Shown here in pieces: positions 1 to 31,389 of a stretch of DNA of 64,000 nt; within the stretch, counting starts at the first letter, position 1; every line of letters begins with the position of its first letter. Below the pieces are notes generated by a model. It made no database searches. It was not told where the DNA came from and saw only the letters and a list, made by a program, of their open reading frames with translations. Location: contig NW_023998422.1 of NCBI RefSeq assembly GCF_014805625.2, positions 7,109,521 to 7,173,520 of the forward strand, read 5' to 3'. The DNA comes from Glossina fuscipes (taxonomy: Eukaryota > Arthropoda > Insecta > Diptera > Glossinidae). The position numbers were made by a program, and so were the translations under genes.

Positions 1-976
1 AACTATCTTCTAATTTCTCAAATTTCTCCTTTTACGTCACCTTCGCTCTTTCGTTGTTGTATTTGTTGATCGTAGGCATTTTTCAAGCAATTAAAACATT
101 TCTAGTTTGCGACAATAACCTTTGCTCTATTTCTTCGACAGTTTCCATGATGTAAACTATATTTATAAACTAAGATAATTTAATTTTATTACCACAAGAT
201 TGTGCAAGATTTTTAAAATGAAAACATTACCTTTTATATCTTCGTAAACTTAGATCAAAAAAATATTTTTTTCTTCAAAATATCCACCGTCTTCATAAAA
301 AATTGCAGGAGACAAAGGGCCCACTAAACTTTTCCATTGCCAAATTTTATTACTTCCATTAACTTAACTTAATTAACTTAATCCTCTAAAAATATTCTTA
401 AATTCTTATTTCCCTTATCATCTCAATTGAAAATAATATCATCATGTCACGGTACTTGTCTTTAATGATGCAAAAATGTCACGCATTATCGGAATTTGAT
501 TTTCTATATATTTTTACGTTTATATCGGATCTATTTCGATTCCTGGCCTACTACAGAAATTCACCTGTGTTGTTTGATCATTTTAGCTGCTCAAAACTAT
601 ATTCATAATTGAGAGAAATGTTCATTTTGTCCAAACATTTGCCACACCTAGAAGAAAATTTCAGAGATGCTTCACTTGATCAACGTTAAACTCAGAATCA
701 ATTAAGTTTGTCCATCTGCCTTTCTGTGCCAAAAGTTCTCCTTACCGTAAAAAAATTAGCAAAAACGTTGGAAATTCTTGTTGTTTGCAGGATGCTACTG
801 AAAGCAGGACAAATTCATCAAGGGATATACCTACGATGCAGTGAAAATTGAGAAAACTTCTGTTCTCCAGGCTTTTTCTCCAGGCTCAGTGCTCATAAAA
901 GCGACAAGATAGTTATTTCCACGTACATCCGACAAAAATGGGAAGAATTAACCCCGCCTACCTTATTGTATAGAAT
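1..976. other. spacer with no supported gene
   Basis: AT-rich sequence without a long open frame on either strand. A short coding-like stretch follows an acceptor-like AG near 790 (reading DATESRTNSSRDIPTMQ) but meets a stop after 17 residues and I could not splice it in frame to the candidate exon that begins near 1020. It may be intron plus decayed exon of the gene to the right. Confidence 0.4.
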
Positions 977-1019
977 ATGAATATTTGGCTTTTTCTTTTT
1001 TCGAAATTTTTTTTTATAG

Positions 1020-1192
1020 ATAAATCTGATGTTATAGAAAATAGGCTCACACAGCCGTATGCAATTTTAAGCAGACTTCAAAATAGCTCGCAAAGTGCAA
1101 GGCAAGACTTATTTCGTGGAGGCACAAAAACGCTTGTTTTAAATCAACGACGTGAAGTAAACGTAGGACAGCTATCTGCGCGATCCAAATAA
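1020..1192 (+). CDS. candidate terminal exon of an unidentified gene
   Basis: Following a pyrimidine-rich tract ending TTTTTATAG at 1019, an open frame encodes a compositionally normal, hydrophilic tail (begins KSDVIENRLTQPYAILSRLQ and ends VGQLSARSK) before a TAA at 1190-1192. The residue mix looks like a real protein, not AT-rich noise, and the position would make it convergent with Diap2, whose 3' end lies a few hundred bases to the right. I do not recognise the family, no upstream exon could be joined with confidence, and it could equally be a pseudogene fragment. Confidence 0.3.
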
Positions 1193-1278
1193 TATTCATG
1201 TTCCGCATTATGGAGAGCGTTCAAGTTTCAAATTCCTCAGCACATACGAAAACAATTTGTTTTTCTACTAAATTAACA

Positions 1279-1284
1279 TTTATT
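1279..1284 (-). terminator. candidate polyadenylation signal of Diap2
   Basis: TTTATT on the plus strand is AATAAA on the minus strand, about 375 bases beyond the Diap2 stop codon. The position is reasonable for a fly 3' UTR, but the hexamer is common in AT-rich DNA. Confidence 0.35.
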
Positions 1285-1333
1285 AATTTAACCTAATGTT
1301 GAGAAGGGGTTATTACAGAGAGCTACAAAAATT

Positions 1334-1334
1334 C

Positions 1335-1375
<41 letters not shown>

Positions 1376-1376
1376 T
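1334..1376. repeat. (TA)n microsatellite
   Basis: Nearly pure TA dinucleotide run in the presumed 3' UTR or spacer downstream of Diap2. Confidence 0.9.
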
Positions 1377-1657
1377 ACTTTTTTTTTTCAATAATTTAAA
1401 ATTCTCTCCATCACGACAATCAATATAAGGAGAAGCATGCAAAACTGATTAGTTTTCACCTAACTAAAGCTGGAAAAAATCTTAATAATTTTAAAACTGG
1501 TGTACAGGCGTACTGGTGTACTGGCTTAAATATTTGACATCAAAATAGTGCGAATACACAAATGTTTGAAAAAAGAATAGAAAAACAATTATTTTTTCGC
1601 CCTTTAAGCTCCAAGAAGGCCATTTCCAACTCATTTAATTCGAGATTAATTGTATTC

Positions 1658-4284
1658 TTACGAAAAGAACGTACGTACAAATCCCTTAATTGTTGTGCGG
1701 CAAACCGGGCATTGCTCAACGCCGGGAGCGCATTGGACACAGGTCACTGTAATCAAATGTTTATTTGTTTTTTTCTTTCAAATATTGTTTTGCTTAATCA
1801 CCACTTACCTAAATGTCCGCATGGTAAGTATACAACACCAACTTCTTCATCCAAACATACCTTACAGAGGCGAGCATCTTTCAACTTGCGATTTTCTTCT
1901 TCGAGAGTTAAACGACTTGGAGATGATCTGCCAGCGGTCAAAGCATCTTTATTGTCAGCTAAAGATTTGTCTTGGAATTTATCGCAAGCTTTTAAACTAG
2001 GTTTTTCGTCACCAGAAATCACCACATCCCTCGATGGAGTTTCCAAACGATAAGTTGAATCCCTTTGAAGTCTATCATTGCCTCTAACAACTGATACACT
2101 AGCTGCTATATCACCATTTATCCCATTTATCATAGTTCTGCTGTTGTTGCTTAGAATACCAGTACAATCGCTCCCAAGCGCTGGAATTGCATATTCAATT
2201 GGATCTTCGCTATCCCGATCGTCAAATACCGCTTTTATTAAATCTTCAACCGTAGCGTATGGATAACCCGTTACAGACAACTGTCGCTGTGTCCTACTTC
2301 GTATAGCACCAGCGTCTATGCCCATTTCTAAAGCTTGCCTTACTGGCCCTGTTGCCATTGCTTCTTCTATCGTCATCGGGACCGATGACATTTGATTTTC
2401 CCGCTCAATTGATTGTTTCATTAAATCTTGAACTTGCTGTATATAAGTGTTTCCTTTTACTAAACGCACAAATGGACATTGTGGATACCTAAAATTAAAG
2501 AATTAGTGGTGTCAAGTATTTGTTCACTTCAAGCAGGTACGCAGTTAGGCAGTGATAATGAAGCAAATGATATTTTAATGTCCTTTCTATATTAAAAGAT
2601 GGGACAACAATAGGAAAATGAGGGATATTTAATGGTGAGCCGTGATCCACTGTAGTGTTTTCATTTTGTTTTACATTGTACCCGCACTCTTGACAGTTTT
2701 CTTAAGTGTCTTGCATTTTGTTTTGAAATGCGCTTAAAACATACTAAAAATATACATAACGTGCGTATACTTGACCGCCCGCTAGGGAATTAACATTTCT
2801 TCTACAAAGTTAGCGAGTTAAACGTAAAAAATGAAAAAAAAACTTACCACTTGGCATGTTCGAACCAGGGATCATCTTCTTTTTCCCATGACCGTAAACC
2901 CATATTGCAATGGAAACAACGCACTTGATCATCGACTTCTTGATAGTATAAACCGGCTTCAGCTAAAGCGACGGGCTTCTGAATATCTGGTATTGGCCAA
3001 TTATTGTATGTACGCAGTCTAGCATCCAGTGAAGAATATTTCGAATTTTTAGGCGGAGATATTTGTTGAATTCCTAAATCTCGTATACCGTCGCTCGCCA
3101 TTTCAATAAGTGGTCCCAGCTGAACACGAGGGCAATCTGGGAAAAAACGACGATGTTCTTCAAAGGCGTTATCTTGCTTTTCCCATTGCGCTATAACACC
3201 TTTACACCATACACATTTCACTTCATCTGATCGGTTGAGATAGAAGAAACCAGCTTTGGCTAATGATACGGGCGATATGTTTGGATTCTGCAAGCGAAAA
3301 AAAAAAAAAAAATTACAAACAATTAATGTCAACTTTTATACCTGTAAAGAAAATGATTTTTAAATACCAAGCATATGTTTTATTAAAAAAAAGAACTTCC
3401 CGATCTTCGCTAATAAAACCTTTCCAATGTGCTTGCATCTGCAAGGGATTGTTTAAAGAATTTAGCCAAACATGTGTGATAAAGTAAAAATGCTTTTAAT
3501 GTGAGCGTAACTGCTGATGAAATGACAAAGAACTATTTCTCATGCCCACAGCGCACAGAAGAAAGCTTCGATTCTGTCTAATTTTTTGCAATCGCGCAAA
3601 TGCCATTAAAAAACAGATTAAAACAAATCATTTAACTAGGAATTTAATGATGATTAATTTGTTATATATGTTTTTGTAGTTTGCGGTGTTAATCATTTCT
3701 TTTTAAAAGCTTTGGTATTTCCCTTAGTCTACTCTTTCCCTTGAAACTGAACTGTGATGATATATTTCTGAAATGAATTAATCAATACTATCCTTACTAT
3801 TAGTTTTGAATGAACGGCATATATATATATGTACAAATAGTATTTCTCAATTTCAGTTAACACAAATGCTTGGTAGAGTAAGAGCAAAACATACTGGCCA
3901 ATTTTTGAATGTAGCCAAACGATTTGATTCAATCATAAGATCTGGAAAATTTCGTTGATCTGAAGATTGATTAACTACGCCTGATGATGATAAGGGCTGT
4001 GAACTATCTCCATCTGTTGGTAACTGCATGGATACATTACCGCAACATGATCGATTCGTTATAAATTCACACTGAGGACTAACAATACGATGTCGCCTTT
4101 CTACTACGTCGCCGTATTCCCAATTACTTATTCTGCAGTGACACCAATTACACTCAGCCTCTAAAAATGGTCCACTAGCATAAAAACCACATTCGGCCAA
4201 TTGTCGAGGATTTACTGGTGTATTTGCTGGCCATGACACAAATGACCGCAAACGTGCTTCCTCATTGAAAAACTCGACATTCAT
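1658..4284 (-). CDS. Diap2: Death-associated inhibitor of apoptosis 2 (three BIR domains, UBA, RING E3 ligase)
   Basis: Four coding exons join in frame: 4284-3895, 3287-2848, 2488-1809 and 1746-1658, all with GT/AG junctions, giving 532 residues (the Drosophila protein is about 500). BIR1 has C45, C48, H65 and C72. BIR2 has C155, C158, H175 and C182. BIR3 has C254, C257, H274 and C281. All three show the CX2C-X16-H-X6-C spacing. A UBA-like helical region lies near 322-366. The C-terminal RING has C485, C488, C500, H502, C506, C509, C516 and C519 (C3HC4), and the protein ends KGFVRTFFS, closely like the Drosophila end. In the family, Diap2 is a ubiquitin ligase that restrains caspases and is needed for Imd/NF-kB antibacterial signalling; it acts in the cytoplasm. 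The start is the first Met of exon 1, just before BIR1. All metal ligands are intact, so the gene looks functional. Confidence 0.96.
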
Positions 4285-6460
4285 ACTCGCTTTCCCAGCA
4301 CTTAAAATTGCGTTCTCTCTGCTTCAACTTCAACTTATATATGTAACTAATATCTCTTTTTCTATATATTCTTTTTCACTACGTAATTCTTGCAAAATAA
4401 ATCAAACAAATCTTAAATGTGAATAGATTGGTAGCCTTTTTAATTCTGTTTTTGTTTGTTTTACTTATATGAAAAAGGCTATTGACTAGAAAAAAAAACT
4501 TTTTAGGTGATGAATATATGATTCGTCTTATATATTATGTGAAAAATTATTTGTATGTATGTAAGCAATGCTTCCTCTTATTTCATGCAAGATTTAATCA
4601 GTCAGCGTTGACATATATAATATGCAGTGGTACCGAAATCTAATAATTTCAGTGCCTTTGCTCCAAATCGTATCGGAATTCTTACATTCACCTTCAAAAT
4701 ACATTCAAAAATGATAAGAATAATGCTTCCAGCATCAAGATTCTGCATGGTTTGCTTGTAAAATTAAAGCTAATTGGAAAATGTAAATTATTTTATACAT
4801 AGAAAAATCCAAGCACGGACAACGCCTTGCTTGGATTGCCTTTTTATAAGATGTATTTGTAATGTCAATCCATAGATTTGAATTATTCGCCGAGCGCAGT
4901 TTGTATAAAATTAAAAAAATTAAAAAATATTTCGCAAAAAACAGTTCACAAGATCTTTTCTTTATCGGGCTGAAGTCATTTGTTATTTATTTACATTCAT
5001 TAAGCCTCATAGTCTAAATTTTCATTTTCGCATAAGGAAAATCAGTCGTTTATATAGTGTTTATGAAATGCGTCGCAGGCCCCTAATAACTTCAAGCCAT
5101 TTTAAAGAACAAATTCTGTTTTAATTTGAGAAAACGGACATCAATGCAATGTGGAGGATTCCATATGGTATTAAAATCCTCAAGCCCCGCATTCGTTACG
5201 AAATTTTTTTTCGTGCAGCTGCTAAGTTTTTCTTAATATCTAAGATGCCACATTCTGTACGTGAGTATTTAAATTCACTTCTGCTACGAGATGCTAATCT
5301 AAGAAACAGTCTGCATATAGCTGAAATTAGCGACCAGATTGAATGTTTATAAAGTTGGTTTTCGATCAATTTATATAACCAGTGAGAAGCTAATGGACTT
5401 ACACTTGTCTTATTGAAATTTCCCATGGTCGTTCATTTATGAATGTTCAAACGACATTGCAACGGCTACTTCAAAACCATGAATTTGAAAAATCCAAAAT
5501 TCTCTCTTTTTAAGAGTACGCCGCAATTCTTTTTGCTTTTGTATAGTTCACTTAGTAAGCTTGCCCGCTATGGTTTCATTTTTAAACTCACTTCTTAAAT
5601 CCGTATTTTATTCAATCGAAAAGCTTATTTAGTTTTACGTTACTTTTCATAAATTAATTAATTAATTGTTCAAAATTGTTTTTTTTTTTTCTTATTTCAC
5701 TTTTACAAAGATTTCCTTACTTTTCTTTACAGTAAGCCAAGCGAGCGCGAATTTTTTAATTTCAATTTAATTTCCAGGACTGACGTCATTCCCTCTCCTA
5801 TGTTGCACGTAAATATTTGAAATCAAATCGTATTTTGGCATTTCTTGGCATTTATTTGGCACGATGCACGATTTTATATATACTACATAAAGTTTTGACG
5901 TAGTTACAGCGATAAAAAGAAGAACAAGCACGATCAAACACATATTTTATCATATTTTCACCTTAACATAACTAAACGCTGCACAATTTGTCCTTTAAAA
6001 GCAGTAGGGGCGGGTAACCCTGTTAAATTACAATCAGAGCAGTATGTTTATCTTTTTCTTTGAGAAATTGGAAAGCACTAAGATTTCAGGAAGTTGGCAA
6101 CGTAAAGGTAGATGCCGTTCCTTATTTGAAATTTGTTGTAAGCGGAGAGCGCGGATTCCAATCTTCATCGAATTTATTCAAGTTATAAAAGGCAATGTTT
6201 TCTTTGAAACTCTTCGGCATAGAAATGAAATTAAGTTATCTTACCTTGAAAACAAATGGACAATGAACTCATCGATTCAAGTACTTTAGCGTATGAAAAC
6301 ATTGAGTTAACAATACGAAAGCAGCACTGAGCATGAAAAAATGTTGGAAGGCATCTTTTAAAAGGTATTATGCGTGATTGGGAGGAATACGTTTTATCGT
6401 CTCAAACATCTTTGCCAGCGAAGAATAACGGAAAAATGTGTAAGGAATTATAATGATAAG

Positions 6461-7056
6461 TTTAAATTTGAGTATATCATGGTCAAGTTATGTTCCATTG
6501 CGGGGCTGGAAATATAAGATTTTAAAAGAAAAGAGAAGAAGTTTCGAAGACCTTGTTATTCGTGATCTTGATATTGCAAAAAAAAAAAATATGCTTCCAA
6601 AAATTAAAGTTCGATTCTGTTAAAGTGTGAAAAATTAGAGTTCGACACACTAATAAGTGTGAGAAATTAAGGTTGGATTCCGTTAAGGTGTGAGAAATTA
6701 AGTTCGATTCTCGCAGAATGCAATATTGAAAATCTATATTATTAAGAGGGTTTATTCCTCTGGAAGTATTGTCCTATTATATAATTATGTTGTTCTTACT
6801 TTTCTAGCTATGGAGCTCAGTGTGTCTCGGGCGTCGCTTACAAAAGCTGACAACTGGATGCCCATAAATTTAATTGATTAGATTTTGTCCGGCTACCGTG
6901 CGCTGAAAAAAATATGCCATTGCTATGGAAATGTCAGAAAGGTAATGATCCGAAACATTAGTTTATTTTGGTGAAAACATTGCTCCTGGATCATATCTCG
7001 GTCTTAATCCTGTTGAGAATGTTTGGAGAGGACTAAAGTATCATGTCTGCTGTAGT
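6461..7056 (+). mobile_element. degenerate Tc1/mariner-superfamily transposase remnant
   Basis: Several transposase signatures lie in order but in broken frames. Near 6461 a segment reads DKFKFEYIMVKLCSIAGLE, resembling the 'FNLFG...IMVWGCFS' region. At 6935-6958 QKGNDPKH matches the Tc1 motif QxDNDPKH, followed at once by a TAG. From 7000, GLNPVENVWRGLKYHV matches DLNPIENLWxxLK in a shifted frame. The Asp of QxDNDPKH is a Gly here. Stops, a frameshift and an intervening minisatellite make it clearly inactive. No terminal inverted repeats were identified. Confidence 0.7.
6610..6721. repeat. 31-bp tandem repeat, about 3.5 copies
   Basis: Units start at 6610, 6641, 6673 and 6703, each opening with TTCGATTC or a close variant and continuing with a GTGTGAGAAATTAAG-like core. 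Copies differ by a few bases and the last is truncated. The array interrupts the Tc1-like remnant. Confidence 0.8.
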
Positions 7057-7349
7057 AGTAGAAAAAATTGGAGCAAAATGAAAAAAAATATGCTATAATA
7101 TCCCATACACACGTATATGATATATAAGTGATTTCTCAAACAAATTCCTTTAATATTCCTGAATATTAACCTTTGGACATTCTAAAATCAGCTTCAGAAT
7201 CGAATATCAATTCTATATATTACTTTATTAATACTACTAAGCTCATTATCTAATGTACATTTATTTAAATTAGAGCCGATAGCCTGTGTTGCTAGTGCTC
7301 ACTGTCTTTTTTTTTTTAGCCTAAGAATTTATTTCAATAGTCTAAAATT

Positions 7350-7372
7350 ATAATAATAATAATAATAATAAT
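7350..7372. repeat. (TAA)n microsatellite
   Basis: Short pure TAA trinucleotide run in the Diap2-slik spacer. Confidence 0.85.
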
Positions 7373-9731
7373 TCCTGAATATGGATGAAAAATGATTGAA
7401 ATTATTGGAAGTACAAATTAATTCGATTCGCCTCCTAAGACAAAGTGCCAGTAGTACTCTAAGGTGTTGAATAAAACTATGACTTCTTTGTTTAAAAGTA
7501 CTATCTTCGAGCTATATACAAATGCACAAATAATCGAAAAATCACACTTACAAAGCGGCCCGAATTAATTTAATATCCCAATAGCTGGAGAGGTTTATAT
7601 TATGTATGAAGTGAAATGTTGAAGTAATTGGTAATCTCTGCGAATGTTAATTATTCATCCTTTTATGCCAATGAGCTTGGTTCGTTTTATGAATTAATTC
7701 GAAAAACGAAGAATATCGTTTACGTCAATGGTTGTTTCCGCCCGCCTAAACTTGCGAAAAGAAAGTTCGCTTGCCGGATTTCTTGAGCTACGTCTCATTT
7801 GGGAAATTCTAATTTCCAAAAAAAAAAAAAAAAATGGGCAAGTAAGGTTTCTAGCTTGTGTAGTTGACTATAGCTATCACAAGTACTGTAAAATCGTGCA
7901 ATAGGCATAATAATATGTAAACGCTATATATAATCATATAGCGAACCCTGCAAAATCCATAAGGCTTCGATTTTCACAGTTTAGTTTAAATACGCCATTT
8001 TATGTAAAAAAGCAATGTAATCTTTTTTGAATTTGGCATTCCAGTACAATGTTTTTCTGATATGCTTTTTTTTAGTTATTTTTGATTATTTGATTTAAGT
8101 TTTGAACTTTTAAGGTAAGATTTACGTTTTATATATGCTTGCAATAAAGAGATTTTTTGTTTAAAATCTCTAATCTTTTTATGGGAATTATTGTTCTTAC
8201 GACTGCCAATCATATCTACACGACATAGAAAAACGTAAATGTGGTAACACTTTAAGATTATAATATTAAGTGAAAAACTGATTGTAAATTTTCGCAAAAA
8301 ATAAACAAATTTAGAAAATATTCTTGTGTGTGTGGTTTGCAAAATATATATTTAAAGTAATTCATTCCAACGGTCATAAAAATTATGTTTAAATTAAATC
8401 GGAATTTCGACATGAGAAGTACAAATTTTCCCAATTGAATACAAACGCAAGAAAAAGTGAATTTTATACATATAAATATTTCAATGAACGACTAACTGTA
8501 ACAAAAATGCCTGTGGAATGTAAATGAAATGACAATTTCTAATGCATATGTTAAATGTAAGTTTACGGATAGACGAAAAATCTTTTTTCAAATGCAATAA
8601 GAAATTTGCATTTTTTCTAAATGAAATTCTACGCCCTTAGTTCATCGTCATTGCTTTGCACTGCTCCATCCCGACTTTTTCTAAACCATCATATACATAT
8701 ATATTTGTCTCATTCCGATCAATTTATAGAACGTCCATTAAGATATTTGTGGTCTTTTTCTCTTGCGCAGATGACTAACCGCCATTTTCAATTAATATCT
8801 GCAGTGTTTTTGTGCAAAGTGTTTGCTATTGTGTGGTGCATTTCTCGTTTTCCATCCATGATAATTCCTACATCAAATGCGAAAAATCAATAAGATATTT
8901 CCTGTTCAAATAAAATTAATCTACAATTCTATGTCACGTTATTTTCAAACGGATACATGTTAATATCGAATGCAGTAACATTTTTTTGCATTTCTTTTTT
9001 TTTTTTTTCGTCTTTTTTATGTAATCAAAGGCAAGAAATTCGCACTTGCAAGGTTGGCAGAAAACGAGTGTTTACATTAAAACAGCTTTCGTTTTACTAT
9101 TTAGTACGTAAACTATTTGAAGAGCCTTACACGTTCGCATGTAAAATTAGTAATGGGGAACAGATGATTTCCTGATCACTGCTGTTTATTTGAAATTTGT
9201 TTGTGCTCATGTAAAGCCAATTGCTTAGTCTGCTTGTTGAAAAATGTGTAAAACGATTTGAGTGAAGGTGTATGCAACACAACCTTTCATGCAAAGCATT
9301 CGAAATATGTTGCGGAGTAGCTTGTTGAAATTTGCGTGACACCAGCAATAGCCATTACAAGTACAACAATTTAGTACAATTACGTACATGCGGAATCAAG
9401 TTCAGTTCAGTATATTTGCCTTTTTTATTTTTAATTTTCTTTTGCTTTAATCTAAAATAAATGAATACATTCATGCGTATATTAAGTGAGTATATCATAC
9501 ATATGTCTGTTCAAACATCCGTCGATGGATATAAAGATGTGCCCTTTCCAGTGTGAATGTGTGTATGTATATATACATTTATCAAGTGTGCGTATATGTG
9601 TGTCCATGTGTGCTATATTATCGATAGCTAATTGACTTAATTAGATTAAGTGAAAAAACCAAAAACTATTTCGGTTTTTGCAAATATTTTCTTTTATTTA
9701 TTTATATTATTTTTTCGTGTGGAGTTTATGT

Positions 9732-9770
9732 AAAGTGGAAGTTTGTTGCAATAGAGACTAGTTCCACTTT
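9732..9770. repeat. short hairpin upstream of slik
   Basis: Perfect 9-bp arms, AAAGTGGAA at 9732-9740 and TTCCACTTT at 9762-9770, flank a 21-base loop about 280 bases before the slik start codon. It could lie in the 5' UTR; no function can be assigned. Confidence 0.5.
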
Positions 9771-10049
9771 TTTCTTTCCTTTTATCGTTTCGTTACGCTA
9801 ACTGCAGAAGTGTTTACATGTTTTTTTTCTCTTTACTTATAGATTTTTACCAAATATCCATCTGTTATATTCCATCTTAATATCTTTAACACACACGAAT
9901 ATATTGCATGTACGAAGAATGTCAAAATTTTTGTATGAACGATAAAAAAAAGCCACAAACGCGGCATAGTGTGGCTCAATCTTAATTAATTACATTGTTA
10001 AACTGTAAAAAAAATTCAACACACAAAGACAAGAAAAATCGACGAAAAT

Positions 10050-29606
<19,557 letters not shown>

Positions 29607-30690
29607 CCTAAAACATTGCAACAACAACACAACACTTTTGTTTTTTACCATAGCCTTTCATCCAAATGCCAATTATTTTAAAAGACGAAATTATATAAAA
29701 GGAAACGAAAGCAAAAAAAAAAAAAAGAGAAAAAGCAAAAAAAAAGAAGAAGAAAAGGATATAATCGAATTACAACACACAGTATAGATATTTAATTGAA
29801 GCGAAGAGCGAGACGAATTGAGCACACACACACACACATATAGTTAGTTATTTGACTGAATTTGGCCGGCAAAAAAAAAAAAAAAAAAAAATTTCAAATT
29901 ATCGATACATACACACACTTATAAAAATATTATTATTGTATGTAAAATATTATTATTTAAATTAAATTAAATTACATTAATTGCCTTTAAATACTTACAC
30001 ACAATTCACTAACACACTGGCAAACATCACACTTTAACACACACACACACACACACGAACACGCACATATACACACACGCACACGCACACACAGACACAC
30101 ACTCGCGCGAGCGCATATACACATACACATAAACGTATGTATATTTATGTATGTATTTTATTGTATTGTAATGTAATTGTATTCGTTTCGTCTATCCTAC
30201 ATAAAGTCTTATTATATATATGCAAACACACATACATAAGCACACACATAAACACACACACATAAAAACACACACACATGCGTACATGTTTGTTTACATT
30301 AAAAAAATTAAATGAAAGATATCTGTTTGTGTTAGCATTACAACAACTGTATATAGTATACTTAAAAAAAAAACCTAAACACATTTCTGCGTGTATATAC
30401 GTATATATACGTACTTATGTACATCTATACATAAATAATAATTATAAAAAAAAAAACAAAAAAAAAAAAAGAATACCAATTAAAATGGTCGTACAACGTG
30501 AAACTTCATTTGTGTTTTGTGCAACATTCCTTTTCATCTAGTTATTCAGTGCGGATCTATGTCATCATCATTGCTAACTCTGCCAGGGGAAAAGTTACAT
30601 GTGAATTGCTGAAAAGTCATCGATTAAACATCAATAAGTTAAGTGCATTTCACCTTGAATCTTCGATTTCAATAAATAAAACGTTATCCT
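29607..30690 (+). other. 3' UTR of the short slik transcript
   Basis: A-rich tracts, (CA)n runs around 30030-30130 and 30235-30280, and TA-rich stretches precede a double AATAAA at 30672-30681. No coding sequence is evident. Confidence 0.6.
30672..30681 (+). terminator. overlapping pair of AATAAA polyadenylation signals
   Basis: Two AATAAA hexamers overlap (30672-30677 and 30676-30681) about 1.07 kb after the distal slik stop codon, the most likely end of the short transcript. Confidence 0.55.
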
Positions 30691-30734
30691 AACTCATGTA
30701 ACATCCCATTAGAAAAGATGCAGATGTCCATATA

Positions 30735-31250
30735 TGTTGGTTGTCTGGAAAGTTTTCGACTCGAGAAAGAAACTTAAAATATTTTTCTTTAAATTTATTT
30801 TAATTTTTTTATATAATCAACTTGTTATGTTCATACGCTTCTCGTAGTCCAAATAGTATTAAAATAGTTATCAACGAGAGTGACGACCTCTCGGTTTGCC
30901 AAATGTTTTTGGCGCTCGAACGCAACTTATAGCTTAGGGAACAAAAGAAAAACCGGCTGTGGTTACATCTAGTGAGTAAGGATTAGGAGGATGGGGAGGG
31001 GCGCACAAGCTGTTCTCTTTTTAAACGCAATTTGTAACGTTTCGTAATTTCAGCCGCTAAGGTGTTAGCTGGCACATGACCAGCCAAGTAATGATGCACG
31101 TATGACGCAATACTGTAATGGTTCTTCCCTTTTTGAAAATAATCGATTAAGATAGCTCTACATTTGCCTGCAATTGTAGTGGGTAAGCACAAGCATGCTT
31201 TCCAACTTTTGAGGGCACGTGTAGCCTTTTTCATATTCAGATTGCAAAGT
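30735..31250 (-). mobile_element. mariner-like transposase fragment with one terminal end
   Basis: The plus-strand edge near 30737 reads TTGGTTGTCTGGAAAGTTTT, resembling an irritans-type mariner terminal repeat. On the minus strand 31234-30983 a frame includes [17 protein letters not shown], which matches the mariner motif 'GIIFIDYLEKGKT(I)S', followed by basic helices. Only a piece of the transposase remains, and no matching second terminus was found, so the element is truncated. Confidence 0.6.
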
Positions 31251-31389
31251 TTTCAAGCAACCTTTGTTTTTGTCCCACACTTGTGGTGGGTAAGCTAAAA
31301 AGTATACTTTCTAACTTTTGCGGCCACCTGTAGCGTTTTTCATAAACAGATCGCAAGCAATTTTCAATCAATATTTTTTTTTATCCCAA
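31176..31389. repeat. tandem duplication, period about 107 bp
   Basis: Unit 1 starts at 31176 (GTAGTGGGTAAGC) and unit 2 at 31283 (GTGGTGGGTAAGC). Both continue with TTTC(C/T)AACTTTTG, GTGTAGC/CTGTAGC, TTTTTCAT and CAGAT(T/C)GCAA in the same order. Unit 1 overlaps the start of the mariner-like frame, so the duplication happened within or at the edge of that element. Confidence 0.75.

Larger units (their letters stand above)
4285..10049. other. spacer between Diap2 and slik (divergent 5' ends)
   Basis: The two genes point away from each other, so this 5.8 kb should contain both promoters and any 5' non-coding exons; none could be placed with confidence. It holds the Tc1 remnant near 6461-7056, a minisatellite at 6610-6721, a (TAA)n run, homopolymer tracts, and a small hairpin at 9732-9770 close to slik. 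Open frames such as 5149-5352 and 8621-8893 have no recognisable protein character. Confidence 0.6.

Noticed and set aside
5149..5426. Overlapping frames on both strands in the Diap2-slik spacer
   Set aside because: No homology recognised and both strands are equally open, as expected by chance.
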